From Calliphora vicina (lineage: Eukaryota > Arthropoda > Insecta > Diptera > Calliphoridae), in the NCBI RefSeq assembly GCF_958450345.1, contig NC_088783.1:23935701-23999700 (forward strand): 64,000 nt of DNA, written 5' to 3'. A program made the position numbers and the translations under genes. Below are positions 33,800 to 45,817 of the stretch, in pieces. How positions within the stretch are numbered: position 1 is the stretch's first letter; each line of letters opens with the position of its first letter. The notes beneath the pieces were generated by a model. It ran no database searches. It was not told the DNA's origin and saw only the letters and a list, made by a program, of their open reading frames with translations.

Positions 33800-35735
33800 T
33801 TGATACCAAAAAAATCATATAATTTCAAGCATACTTATTTCAAATCCCAAATTTTACATTTTCAAACTTTATTTAAATGAAATTTCAAATAAGAATTAAA
33901 AATGCAAATTTTAACTCTAGTACATATTTTGGGTTAGGTTGGGGACTGATTCGAAATTGGAGGATTTCGAGGAAATGTTTAACCTGTTGTCATTAACCCA
34001 TTATAACCAGAAGTTCAAAGGAATTTCAAATATTTAAATTAGTTAAACATCTTGTAACTAGATTTTACTAATTATTTTTTTTTATTTACAGGTATGTCGG
34101 GAGTATATAATTTAATATTGTAAGTATTTAAATACATTTTACTCTGAAAACAATATCGTTCCCTAAACATTTGCTCTATTACCCTACCATTCTAAATTCC
34201 TTAATTTTAGTCAGAATGTTGAAAATTTTATTTGTGTTTCCGTTTTTATTCTAACAAATATATACGATAACAATGGAATTATTATTAATAAGAAATTGAG
34301 ATTTTGAAAATTAAATTTAGACTATGTAATCATTCTACTGTGCCACAATTACTCTCAATGTTACATAAATATTTACATGTGTAACTATAACATCTAAGTG
34401 CATCCAAATGAATGCATATGGGCATAAATATATGAATGTAAATAAATTTAATAATAATTTTAGTCCAGTTTTATACAAAATTTAAATGTAAATGTTGTTT
34501 GTTCACTCTACTCTACTCCACTTCAGTTCAGTTCAATTTAGTTAGCATTGGTTCGGTTCAGTTTGGTTAGCTTTAGTTAAGTTCAAAATGTTGTAAAACA
34601 TACATACATACATATACGTATTGCTGTCATAAATTTAAATGTACTTTTTCCCCAATTTAATTAATATTCTTGTACATCAAATAAAAACAAACAGAATGTG
34701 TACAATAATATTCATTAAAAATTGTTTCTTTTTTATTTAAAAAAAAAAAAATAAAAACAAAACTCATGTACAACGAATGAAATTGTAAAAATTTCATAAT
34801 TACTTAGCAAAACACATCAAAAGTGATTTTATTAAAATTTTTGTACTGTTGGAAATTTGGTTTTTTAAAAATAAATTTTGTATATGCATAGATATGCATG
34901 TGCATCTATTTGACATATAAAATCTAAATTAGAAAAAATTTAATTTTTCCTAAAGAAAAAACAAATTAAATTTGACAGTTGCTGTTAATGGTATATTTTT
35001 TTGTAGCTATTTACAGTTGCCTTTTAATTCCAGTTGCTGGTTTTTTGTTTTGTTTTGAATGGATGTATGGTTGCATATTTTAGCTCTTTGCTACTTTAAT
35101 GCCCCGGGAATAATGTTGTCAGATCATAAATCTTAAAAATAGCTGTCAAGATGCAAATACAATGCAAATTTTTATAAATATTTAGTTGGAAAAACTGAAA
35201 GCAAATTAGAATTTTGTAATAAAAATAATAAAAAAACTGTAGTTTTATTACTTGGCGTTTGCAACATATTGGCTGTGGCCACAATCTCTTAATAGATTGA
35301 TTTTCAAATAAAGTGTTTTTCAATATGGTCGTCATTAACTGTGTGTCAGCTAGGGAATTAATTAGTTTTATATATTGTATGTATGTATGTAGTTTGTTAT
35401 TTACGATGAAGTTTTTAATGTCTATCTATGGCTTGGTTTTGAATGATGTAGCTTTTAATTTACAACATATAAACACAATTGTAATGTCAACATAACCAAA
35501 TCGAACTATTTATATTCAATGCACATGTATATATACCGCCCAGTTATGAATAAAAAATCCGCGGGAGTTTTTTCCCCTTTCCCCTTTCCATTTTTAACAT
35601 TGAATTTGAATAGGAAAAATTGCGAAATGGGATAAAACTCCAGCGGTTTTTTTATTTATAATTGGGCTGATATAGTAATTATAAAACTGTTAATTAGCAG
35701 TTTATTGATATTCGAAACTTCTCAATTATTTTTTG
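33800..35735. other. No gene recognised
   Basis: AT-rich, with CATACATACATA near 34600 and TGTATGTATGTATG near 35380. TTTTTTTATTTACAG near 34080 resembles a splice acceptor, but nothing coding follows it. Confidence 0.4.
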
Positions 35736-35739
35736 GAAT

Positions 35740-37085
35740 TTATATACTTAAATCATGAATCTTTTTATTGACCGAATTTTAATATTAATTAACATGTTTA
35801 TCAATCAATGCTTGATTTTGCTTAAAAGATGATTTTTGAATAGTCCAAATTTTACATCAATCTTTTTACATACCAAATTGTACATCATTCCTAAATCATC
35901 ATTTGGTTGACATCTTTTTATACAAGGTGGCCCAATATTGTTTTTTAATAATTTTTTTTTTCTCAAAAAAAAAATTTAGTTTTGAGTGTTGGAACTGTTT
36001 ATTTGGACCTTTACAATTTTTTCTGTTAATTGGAAAATATGATATCCACCAAGTGACTGTGCCCTTTTTGCATAAATTTCCACAAGATTTCTGGTGATAA
36101 CTTCGCATTCCTGTCGAATATTCTCCTTAGGGGCGGCGATTGTCTGAGGCTTGTTGGCGTAAACCCGCTACTTCAAGTAGCCCCAAAGAAAAAAGTCTGG
36201 GAAGTCTGAGTGCTCCAGTAAATGAAAATGCGCCTCGTTACTCTGTGATGATTTTCGACTGGAAATTCTCCAATTCGTTGTTGAGGTTCACATGCGACTA
36301 ATGGTCAGCAGGCATTAACTGATGCACTGTTAGCACTTTGTATGGGTGCCTGTGTAAGTCTTTCACTAAAATTCGCTGTAGGGTCCGTCTGCTGATGCCC
36401 AATTGCGTGGCACGTCGGTTGGTTGATATTCTCGACAGAACGACCAGTCCGGTGGCGGCCGCGCCCTAAAAAATCTCTTGCGGTTCCAGTCTGTTCAAGT
36501 CGAGCAAACTGGAACGGCGTAATGTTTTGTCCAGTTGGTGCGACACGAGGAAATTGACGATGAAATTGTTTTTTTTTTACCGATTATTGGTAAAAAAAAT
36601 CGACACTATTATTCCAAGCTCTTGCGGAGTATAGCGATCCATTTTTTGTCTGTCTGTATTCTGCAGCAGTTTAGTTCACAAATGTGATTGACGTACGACT
36701 CTATTTGCAAAAGTTATAACATCTTAAGGCAGGATGATTAATTTTGCGCCACCTTGTAGTACAAATTATATATGTACGTTCTGAGTCGTAGATCTTCATT
36801 ATGTTATACAATTTTACATAATTTCTGCGACTTTTTCAATCGTTGATTTTGAATAGTCCTCATTTGACATCAGTCATGAAACTTAATTAATCGTGAATCT
36901 TTTGTTGTCCAAACTTTAGATTAATCCGGAATCTTAATCAATCGTGGATCATTTTACAGACCAGATCTGGATTCTGGATAATTTTACAAAATTTATATAT
37001 CTGGATCTTTTTATAGTTAAAATCAATCCGAGAGATTGCTTAATTCTGGATCTTTTTTAGTCCAAATATTATATCAATCGTGGAT
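35740..37085 (+). repeat. Satellite-like array, orientation A, segment 1
   Basis: Diverged units built from TCAATCGTGGATCTTTTTAT, AGTCCAAATTTTACATCAAT and CCTGGATCTTCC (about 52 bp). Here they are degenerate and partly deleted (35740-35920 and about 36770-37085), and split by the Tc1/mariner-type element at 35923-36756. Continuation in the opposite orientation starts near 37190. Confidence 0.65.
35923..36756 (-). pseudogene. Tc1/mariner-superfamily element, internally deleted, 834 bp
   Basis: Imperfect TIRs CAAGGTGGCCCAATATT and (complement of the right end) CAAGGTGGCGCAAAATT, each flanked by TA. The minus strand holds transposase pieces: MDRYTPQELG near the right end, the HTH-type RATQLGISRRTLQRILVKDL (near 36400) followed by HRHPYKVLTVHQLMPADH, and the late catalytic segment DFFLWGYLK (near 36170) with NKPQTI and ENIRQECEVI. 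The WGYLK box belongs to IS630/Tc1/mariner-type DDE transposases common in insects. The middle, with the first two catalytic Asp residues, is deleted. Confidence 0.85.
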
Positions 37086-37189
37086 AGGAAGAGGTGAGCC
37101 TTTTGGCATTTGTGCTCGGTGATGTTCAATCAGTCAGTCACACAGTAATGTATATAGATTTAGGAAGATCCAGGACAGATATATGGATT

Positions 37190-38150
37190 TTAAATAAATC
37201 CACCATTAAGGAAAATCGATGATTGAAGTAAAATTTGGATTTTAAACAAATCCAGAAATAAGGTAAATCCACGATTGATGTAAAATTTCGACTATAAAGG
37301 ATGCATGATTGAGATCCAGGATTGATGCAACATTAGATCTATAAAAAGATACACGAATGAGGAAGTACCAGGATTAATGTAAAATTTGAACAATTAAAAG
37401 ATCCACGATTGAGGAAGATCACGGATTGATGTAAAATTTTAACTATAAAATGATCTACGATTGTGGAAGATCCAGGATTGATGTAAAATTTGGATTATAA
37501 AACGATTTATGTTAAATTTAAACAATAAAAATGTCCACGATTGAGGAAGATCCAGGATTTATGCAACATTGGAACTATAAAAAAAATCCACGAATGAGGA
37601 AGAACCAGGATTAATGTAAAATTTGGACAATTAAAAGATCTACAATTGAGGAAGATCAAGGATTGATGTAAAATTTGGACTATAAAGGATGTAAGATTGA
37701 GGAAGATCCAGGATTATTGTAAAATTTGGACTATAAAGGATTGTAAAATTTGGACTATCCAGGAGTGATGCAAAATTTGAACTATAAAAAGATTCACGAT
37801 TGAGGAAGATCGAAGATTTATAAACAATAAAAAGATCTAGGATTGCTGTAAAATTTGAACTATAAAATTAAACTCGATTGAGGATGTTCAATCATGATGA
37901 AATATGATCAATCATGATGAAATATTTGAACTATAAAATGAACCACGAATGAGGAACAACCAGGTTTAATGTAAATTTTGGACTATTAAAAGATCTACGC
38001 CTTAGGATAATCCAGGTCGGACATAAAATTATCTGAATTTGAGGAAGTTTCAAGAGTGGTGTAAAATTTGAACTATAAAAATATCCACAATTGAGGTAGA
38101 TGTAAAATTTAGACTATGTAAATCCATTATTAATGAAGATATGAATCGAT
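37190..38150 (-). repeat. Satellite-like array, orientation B (inverted)
   Basis: About 18 imperfect units of GATCCACGATTGAGGAAGAT, CCAGGATTGATG and TAAAATTTGGACTATAAA, the reverse complement of the unit in the flanking arrays. The period is near 50 bp, with frequent small deletions. The array is not coding. Confidence 0.85.
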
Positions 38151-38159
38151 TGATGTGAT

Positions 38160-39270
38160 CTTACCGAAAAATTATTTTTTTTTTCAAGACTAGTATGTCT
38201 AAATACGTTAAAAATATCTTGCCATAATTCAACAACATATATACAATATGTAATTAAATTTAAAATTTATATGCTTATTTTAAAGCATTTAAACTGTCGC
38301 AACTATTTTCAATTACGCCTTAAGAAATAACATTTACATGTTAAATAGAATTGTGATATTAAAAAGAAAACAAGAAACTTAAATTAGTTTTAATCATACT
38401 CATATGTCTAATACACATTAACAACATTTTATAGTATAAGATTATGTTAATACATTTATTTATTTATATGAATTCATTTACATTTACAATTCCATTTCCA
38501 TCCCAAAGCAAGCACCCCACATTAATGAAAACAAAACTTACGGTGAAATAAGTACAAACGCGTTACGAAAATGTGATGCAATACAAATACAACACATTTA
38601 CATTTGCAGCCATTAAAGATTTTTTACAATTTTACAGTTATTTTTTGTATATTTATATGAACTAGCTAAAATAAGATACAGTTAAATACAAAAGTAACAA
38701 AACAACATAACTGCATAAATGTAATTTGTTAAAAATATAATTTTTTTTATCTAAAGAAAATAAAACTTATTTACAATTCTTTCTTTTTTTCATTAAATTC
38801 ATCTTCATTTACTTGTGTATGTTTGCTTTTATAGCTGACTGTATGTCTGCAGGTATTTATTTGTTGTGAATGAAAATTTTATGTATGAAAAGTATGTTGG
38901 GTTCATGTTGAGTTTTACGTCTGTTAGCAACTTGTACGACTACGACTACGAGTAGTTGTGTTGTATTTGTTGTTTTTGTTGTCCTATTTGCTGATAAATT
39001 TACAGCCTGAGGTATTATTTAAATTACTACAAATATGATATTTTTTTGCACAACAGTATTTCTGTTGTAAACTATAGAACACAAACATTGTGGAGAAAAA
39101 AAAATCTAAAATTTCAATTTAATTGTGTAATTAAATAGACATTTTCTTGCAACCATAAATATTTAATGTATTGCTTGCTATTGTTATTTCTATGCAAATG
39201 TGGAAAAAATACTATTTTTAAATTGTAATATTGATTAATAAAGTCTAGAGAAGGTTAATAATAATAACAC
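38160..39270. other. No gene recognised
   Basis: Spacer between oppositely oriented satellite arrays. AT-rich; CGACTACGACTACGAG near 38937 is a short trinucleotide run. Nothing coding. Confidence 0.4.
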
Positions 39271-39274
39271 TGTC

Positions 39275-39610
39275 CAACAAATTGAGACTTTGATTACCTA
39301 CCCTATAATTCTGAAACGGTATGTCGAGTTGATCATTTTTGTAGAATAAACTTATAGTCCAGCTCAAATATAGTCAAAATTTTAATTTTTTGATCGATGG
39401 GAGCATTATATTAACTGAAAAAAATATTGTTAGTTAATGTCTGAGAGAATTCTTATTGTCAGAGTTATATTGTGGAATTTTATGGGGATTATTTTTGTGG
39501 AAGATCTTAACTCTCTATCTTATGTCTTTAGGGGTCAATTTGAACCTTTTTTCGAGAAATTCAAAAAAGTCCTTTCAAAAAGAATATTTAAGGATTAAAA
39601 TATTCTACGA
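39275..39610 (-). repeat. Dispersed repeat, inverted partner of 25100-25620
   Basis: The reverse complement contains ATTTTAATCCTTAAATATTC, CCCATAAAATTCCACAATAT and GACTATAAGTTTATTCTACA in the order found at 25250-25600. The family is unnamed. Confidence 0.7.
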
Positions 39611-39866
39611 AAATTTACATAACAACATTGTAAGATCTGACAATGTGCTGGCAATGTAATGACAATGAAAAATTTTTAGCAAAAGGATAATTGTCAATTC
39701 AGACCTTTCATTGCCAGACAATCAAAAATTGCCAGCTTACACGGTTGTCAGATTTTTGTATGGAAAAAATTGCCAGATCCGTCGTTAGACATTGCCAGCA
39801 CTGTCAAATTATTTGAAACAATCAATTTGAAATTGTTCATCAGTGTCTTGGCCTGAATTTTTTCTT

Positions 39867-40064
39867 CTAAATTTTTTCTAAATTGCAATTGAAAGAAGTG
39901 CGGAGATTTGCCAATTTTCCCTTGAAATCGGTCAAACATACCGGGATGTCTTCTGCGACCTCTTGCCATAAAATATCTTTGAGAAGTTTATACTCAGCGC
40001 AACCAGCATCCCATAAACTTCCCTGTCCCTCAACTTCCTCGATAAGTTTGATAATATTTTCCAC
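39867..40064 (-). pseudogene. MADF-domain relic
   Basis: A minus-strand frame of 65 codons reads ENIIKLIEEVEGQGSLWD, then CAEYKLLKDILWQEVAEDI, then LTDFKGKLANLRTSF. This matches the MADF layout (LI..V..H..LWD....Y......W..IA......V...W..LR..F), a Myb/SANT-like DNA-binding fold used by fly transcription factors and by the accessory protein of PIF/Harbinger-type transposons. Downstream the frame breaks. The flanking sequence repeats ATTGCCAG/CTGGCAAT words (39650-39800), which suggests TE subterminal repeats, so I favour a transposon relic over a host gene. Part of the domain end is lost by frameshift. Confidence 0.6.
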
Positions 40065-40189
40065 GGTTTAGCGGTAGGATTTTTGTTTGGTCATTGAGCC
40101 TGTTGGAGACTGGAAAAATCATGACGCAGGTTTCATTAAATAAAATGTCGCTATCCATTTTTTATTTAATTTGTTTTTTTTTTAATTTT

Positions 40190-41160
40190 TATAGTCCAAA
40201 TTTTACAGCAATTCAGGATGTAAAATCGCTTTTTATATTTGTAAATTTATATCAACCTTTGATCTTCTGCAATTGTTGGTCATTTTATCGTCCAAATTTT
40301 ACATCAGTCCTGGAACTTAGTCAATCTTCTATCTTTTTATAATCCAAATTTTACATACTTTACAGTCTTTGGTCTTCCTTAATCGTTGATCAATTTACAC
40401 TGCAATTTTACATCAGTCCTGGATCTTAGTCAATAGTCAATCTTTTTATATCCTTCACCTTCGTGAGAAGGGTATATATAAGTTTGTCGTTCCGTTTGTA
40501 ATTTCCACAATATAATTTTCTGACCCTATAAAGTCTATATATTCTGGATCCTTATAGATAGTGGAGTCGATTAAGCCATATCCGTCTGTCTGTCTGTTGA
40601 AATCAACTTTCCGAAGCCCCCAAATAACTTACATACACGATTGCTATTTTAATCGTGAAAATCGGTCCACAAATGGCTGAGATATAAGGAAAAACTAGGA
40701 CAACCTCAATTTTTGACCTATATCTGGAATACTAAGTCATTAATATAGACAATATGGATATCTAATGATAGATATTTCAAAGACCTTTGCAACGACTTAT
40801 ATAAGACCATAGTAAGTTGGACCCATTGTAGGGTCAAAATCGAAAAAAAATATTTTTTAACCCGAAATTTTTTTTTCACCAAAAGTTTTTTTTCGCTAAA
40901 TATTAGAAAAAATTTAAAAAACTAAAATTAAAAAAAATAAAAAAATTTAAATTTAAAAAAAAAAATTTCCAAAAAATTAAAAGAACAACTTTGAAAAAAA
41001 AAATTTGTTTACCTAAAAATATTAAAAAAAATGTATTTTGAAGTATAATTTGGTGAAAGGCATATAAGATTCGGCACAGGCGAATAAATCTCTCTTACTT
41101 GTTATAGTCCAAATTTTACATCGGACCCGGATCATCCTCAATATTTGATCTGTTTATAGT
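40190..41160 (+). repeat. Satellite-like array, orientation A, segment 2
   Basis: Units at 40190-40440 (ATAGTCCAAATTTTACAGCA, CAGTCCTGGAACTTAGTCAA and others) and 41105-41160 (TATAGTCCAAATTTTACATC). They are split by the mini-me-like copy at 40441-41103. The host word CTTTTTATAGTCC is restored if the insert is removed with a TATA overlap. Confidence 0.7.
40441..41103 (+). mobile_element. mini-me-like retroposon, copy f
   Basis: Starts TATCCTTCACCTTCGTGAGA and ends AAATCTCTCTTACTTGT. It has the TA core (AAAGTCTATATATTCTGGAT), a short GTCY core (CCGTCTGTCTGTC) and the long A/T tract. The element sits in a satellite unit between TTTTTATA and TATAGTCC, consistent with a TATA target overlap. One of the most complete copies. 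Confidence 0.75.
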
Positions 41161-41229
41161 GAAATTTTTTGCATCTTTTCATTTAGTATTATTTACCTTT
41201 AAATATTATTTCTTTATAACATATTTGTT

Positions 41230-41683
41230 CAATTCACAACTGACGTTGTACAGTCGTATGAGTTGTAAGTCGTCTGAATATACAACAGTTGTACAAATGT
41301 TGTTGATAATTTCTATATAAATGTTTTGTACAACACCTACAACATTTTTACATATGTTTTTCGAATGTTGTATGAAAATTAGAACATTTTAGTGCAAAAT
41401 AACAGCCAAACGGTAACTGAAATCAGTAAATTTATGAAAAACGATAATTTGTTTTAAATGTTTGTCATTTGTTTGCATTTTTTACACAATGCACACATTA
41501 GTTTGCTATTGTTCGCTTTCATTATTAATTTTACATATTAATAGAATTTGGAATGTTTTTTTATCATCTTCGTTTGGAATTGTCAAGGCTCGGCAGGGTA
41601 AACTTACGACTTGGCAAAATTTGTGTTCACAACCACAATAGTTGTAACATACAATGTACAACATACAACTAGGTTGTGAATTG
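41230..41683. mobile_element. 454-bp TIR element ending CAATTCACAAC
   Basis: CAATTCACAAC at the left and GTTGTGAATTG at the right are perfect inverted repeats; both subterminal regions are rich in TTGTACAAC/GTTGTATG words. No coding capacity, so a MITE. The flanks do not give a clear duplication. Related TTGTATG words continue to about 42180. Confidence 0.65.
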
Positions 41684-41689
41684 GACAAT

Positions 41690-42465
41690 TGTTTTTAATT
41701 TAACAAGACTTTAAGCTAAACATTTAGCGCATTTAAACATCAATAAACATTATTTTGTCATCATGTTAGTGTTTCAATTTATTTACTGAAAATCAAGTAA
41801 ATTTGAATCAACAGAAATATTTGAAGATTCGAAAAATATTCTATTACTACTGGTCAAATTTACTACCATGTTGTTTATATACTACATACAAAAAAAAATT
41901 GATTCTTTGCTCTTAGCCAACAATAAAACAATGTTGCTTTAAGCTTTGTATTGACCAAAGAAACAACACATTTTTTACAAGTTTAAAGTTGTTGATGTTT
42001 CCAGTGTCTATTACTTATTCTTCATAGGAGTATCCATTTACACATCGATCAGAGTATGTATATATTGAAATCAGTAAATATTCGTACAATTTTTTTGTTG
42101 CAACAAAACAACGACCATAGACAAGTGCTGCTGTTGTATGTAGTTTTAACTTTAAGAAACATACAACATGTTGCAAACATTTAAGCATTAGTACGTATCA
42201 GCACCATTTTATATGCCTACATACTACTTATTTAAGTACGAATGTTAGCTTACATATATGCTTGTGTATTAGAACTTGAATACTGTGAATTGAACTGTTA
42301 CACTAACAACAAACTATTAGAGTCTAACGTAAGAAATTAAACAAAACAAAATAAAAAATACTAACTTACAGCTTTTAAACCATCTACATGTGTTTTGGTA
42401 TATGCTCAAAACCAGGTCTTAAAAAGAGTTTGAGTTGTAAAATACTTAACTTTTTACATTAATTC
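41690..42465. other. No gene recognised
   Basis: AT-rich sequence with ATACAACATGTTGCAAACAT-type words near 42160 that recall the preceding MITE. Nothing coding is seen. Confidence 0.4.
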
Positions 42466-42469
42466 AGGA

Positions 42470-42960
42470 TCTTCCTCAATCGTGGTCAAAATTTTATATT
42501 AAACCAGGATCATTCGCAATCAAGGATCTTGTTATAGTCCAAATTTTACATTGATCCATCATCTTCCTCAATTCTGGATCTTTTTATATTCCAAACTTTA
42601 TATCAAACCTTGATATTCCTCAATCGTGGATCTTTTTTAAAATCATTACATCAATCATTGATCATTCTCAATCGTGGATGTTTTTATAGTCCAAACTTTA
42701 CAACAAACCTGCATCTTCCACAATCGTGGATATTATCAAAAGTCAAAATTTTACATCAAACCTTGATTTTCCTCAATCGTTGATCTTTTTATAGTCCAAA
42801 CTTTACAACAAACCCATGTTTATTCCTCAAACGTGGATCTTTTTTAAAGTCAAAATTTTACATCAATCCTTGATCTTCCTCAATCGTGGAAAGTCAAAAG
42901 TTTACATCAATCAATCTTTTTATAGTTCAAATTTTATATCAGTTTTGGATCTTCCTCAAT
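42470..42960 (+). repeat. Satellite-like array, orientation A, segment 3
   Basis: About nine units of CCTCAATCGTGGATCTTTTT, ATAGTCCAAACTTTACATCA and ACCTTGAT, in the same orientation as segment 2. More regular than segment 1, less so than segment 4. Confidence 0.85.
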
Positions 42961-43550
42961 CAATTTGAAAAACTCTCAGAAAATATATAAAACCCAAGTG
43001 ATTTCCATAAAATATATATGTAAATGTTAAGTCCCTGTTCCTGAATCTTTTCATAATGATTTTATTCTTTTAAAATTTTTTTTCAATAGTTGTAAGTACA
43101 ATAAAGGATAAAAATAGGGTTACATAGGCAATGTGAAACTTTGACTTTAAACAAACCCAAACAAATAAATCCAATAATGTTAAATCAAAGGGCAATTCTG
43201 ATCGGCGAAATAAGAGAGTAGAAGGCCAGGAAATGTGTCATTGAATCTTATATATAAATAGGCCATGGTTTAAAAGAATTTTTTCTCTAGATTTGCACAA
43301 TAAAAAAAATATTTAAAAATTATCTCCATAAAAGTGGTAAAAAGCGTTTTAAAAATTTCGGCCAACAGGCGATCCTAGTAATAATAATTTCACGGGCACC
43401 ATTTTGTTGAAACCACATATCGTCCACATCAATATCATCAATTTTTGGATGAAAGCACTTTGTTATTGTGGCTATATCGACGTACAGTAACTGTCACTGG
43501 TTCTATGATGCCTCTAACACTAAACAGTAACACGTTTCGGATGCATTTGT
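42961..43550. other. Interruption between satellite segments, no gene recognised
   Basis: AT-rich, unlike the flanking monomers. No TIRs or coding similarity seen. Confidence 0.4.
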
Positions 43551-43554
43551 TATT

Positions 43555-44260
43555 TGACAATCCCAATTTTACATCCATCCTGGATCATCCTCAATCATGA
43601 ATCTTTTAATTGTTTAAAGTTTACATCACTACTGGATCTTCTTCAATCGTGGATCTTTTTATAGTTTAAATTTTACATCAATCTTTTTATTGTTTAAATT
43701 TTACATCAATCATGGATCTTCCTCAATCGTGGTTCATTTTATAGTTTAAATTTTACATCAATCCTGGAACTTCCTCAATCGTGGTTGATTTTATAGTTTA
43801 AATTTTACATCAATCCTGGAACTTCCTCAATCTTGGTTCATTTTATAGTTTAAATTTTACATCAATCCTGAATGTTTTTATTGTTTTAATTTTACATCAA
43901 CCCTGGATCTTCCTCAATCGTGGATCTATTTATAGTTCAATTTTTACATCAATCCTGGGACTTCCTCAATCATGGTTAATTTTATAGTTCAAATTTTACA
44001 TCAATCCTGGAACTTCCTAAATCGTGTTTCATTTTATAGTTTAAATTTTACATCAATCCTGGATCTTCGTCAATCGCGGATCTATTTATAGTTCAAATTT
44101 TACATCAATCCTGGAACTTCCTCAATCGTGGTTCATTTTATAGTTCAAATTTTACATCAATCCTGGAACTTCCTTAATCGTGTTTCATTTTATAGTTCAA
44201 ATTTTACATCAATCCTGGAACTTCCTCAATCGTGGTTCATTTTATAATTCAATATTTTTG
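43555..44260 (+). repeat. Satellite-like array, orientation A, segment 4 (most regular)
   Basis: About 13 tandem units of 52 bp: ATTTTATAGTTTAAATTTTA, CATCAATCCTGGAACTTCCT, CAATCGTGGTTC. Several neighbouring units are nearly identical, which suggests recent local homogenisation. Some units carry ATCTTCC instead of AACTTCC. Confidence 0.9.
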
Positions 44261-45815
44261 AATGAACAGCTAGATCATTAAGGAAAGTGAACAGTTGAGA
44301 ATGCTTTATAGAATCGTTCTGGAAATTGTCAGAAAATGTCGCTGATATATAAATAGTGACATCGAGTTACAGAATCGGTCATTGAAAAAATTGGAATTAT
44401 TAAAATGAATTAAACCAACGATTTCAAAAGGTAAAAAAGTTCAATCTGTATATTGAAAGTACATATATATTATTTTGCCCACAACTATATTTCTATAATT
44501 TTCGAGTTCAACTTTGTATGTACATCTGCATGCCTATTGGTAGTTGTATGTTATTTTCAGTTGTACACTGTAATCAACAAAAGAAATTGCATACATTTTA
44601 TTACTACGTTTATGTTGCTTCTTTGCTAATGCTTTTGCTGTTGTGTTCCAAGTTGATTCTGATGCTATTGCTGTTGAAATTGTTGCTCTGTTCTATGTTG
44701 TAGATGTAGTAAAGTTCTTTCTGAATGTTTCTGTTGTTGTTAAACAATTTCCTGTATTGAAGAGTAAGAAAAAAAAATTAATTGAATCATAAGCTTAAAG
44801 CGTTTTTAACATGCCTACTCACAGTGCCAGGTTACCATGCAGCAAAAGGCAGCATCATCATTATCTTCTATTTACTCCATACAACATGTCAATACATTTT
44901 ATTTACCGTGTTTCGTGTGTTAAAACTGGACTAGATATTTTACTGAACATGAACAAAACTTGTACAACTATCAATATTTTCATAAAAACAAATTTATAAA
45001 GAACATTTGATTTTTACAGTTTTCAATATTTAAAATTGTAGGTATATTTTATATGGGAAAAAAAGCATACATACATACCTACAAGAATGAATGTGATATA
45101 GAAATTAAGTTTATAATACATGTAAAAATATTTATCTGTGTAAATGCATATTTTTCAATTTAATCTGTCATAAAGTAAAAAATTACATACATATATTACA
45201 TTACATTTACATTACATGTATATATGTTAAATTATAGCAATTATGGTACTACAATATTATACTTTACTTCAGATGTTGCTCGTTTCTTTAACAAAATTTT
45301 GCCAATAAAACAATAATATCTGTGAATTTTGACAATATAATATGGTTGTAAGTAGCAGCATGAAAAACAATATCAGCAATAAAATCAAGTTGTAAAAAAA
45401 TTCAAAAGAATTATAAGTCTATTTAAACACGTACAAATAAATTGTCAAATTTCAATATTGTTTTCAATAAATCTAAATGGAAAATTACAAACACTCACGG
45501 AAAATTGTTAGAAATTTTTGTTATTATTTTATCCATGAATCATTAATTTTGTAGTGATCGTCATTCACTGAATAATATAGATGGTCATTAATCGGTTGTT
45601 GTGCCAGAAAACCATGAAGTTGTTTAATCGTAGTTTCGAAGTAGTTACGATTCCTGAATGGTGTTTCGCTGAATTTTTGAATTTAATAGTGATCGGTGTT
45701 GTGCCAGAAAACCACGAATTCCTTTGGGAACTGATATTGCAAGATCTTGTAATTTATCAGGCACATACGTGCTGATAAGAACCATTAACTTTATTAATTT
45801 AAATTAATCAATAGT
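44261..45815. other. No gene recognised
   Basis: AT-rich. GTTGTGCCAGAAAACCA occurs twice in direct orientation (45597 and 45698 approximately), within a weak roughly 100-bp duplication. Nothing coding is seen. Confidence 0.4.
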
Positions 45816-45817
45816 TC

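Noticed and set aside
34070..34125. A pyrimidine tract followed by TTTACAG and GTATGTCGGG, considered as the start of an exon
   Set aside because: There is no open frame of useful length after it and no matching donor; such acceptor-like strings are common in AT-rich DNA.
35740..44260. A CRISPR-like array
   Set aside because: The roughly 52-bp repeats are tandem without unique spacers, imperfect and in both orientations, in a eukaryotic context. A satellite fits better.
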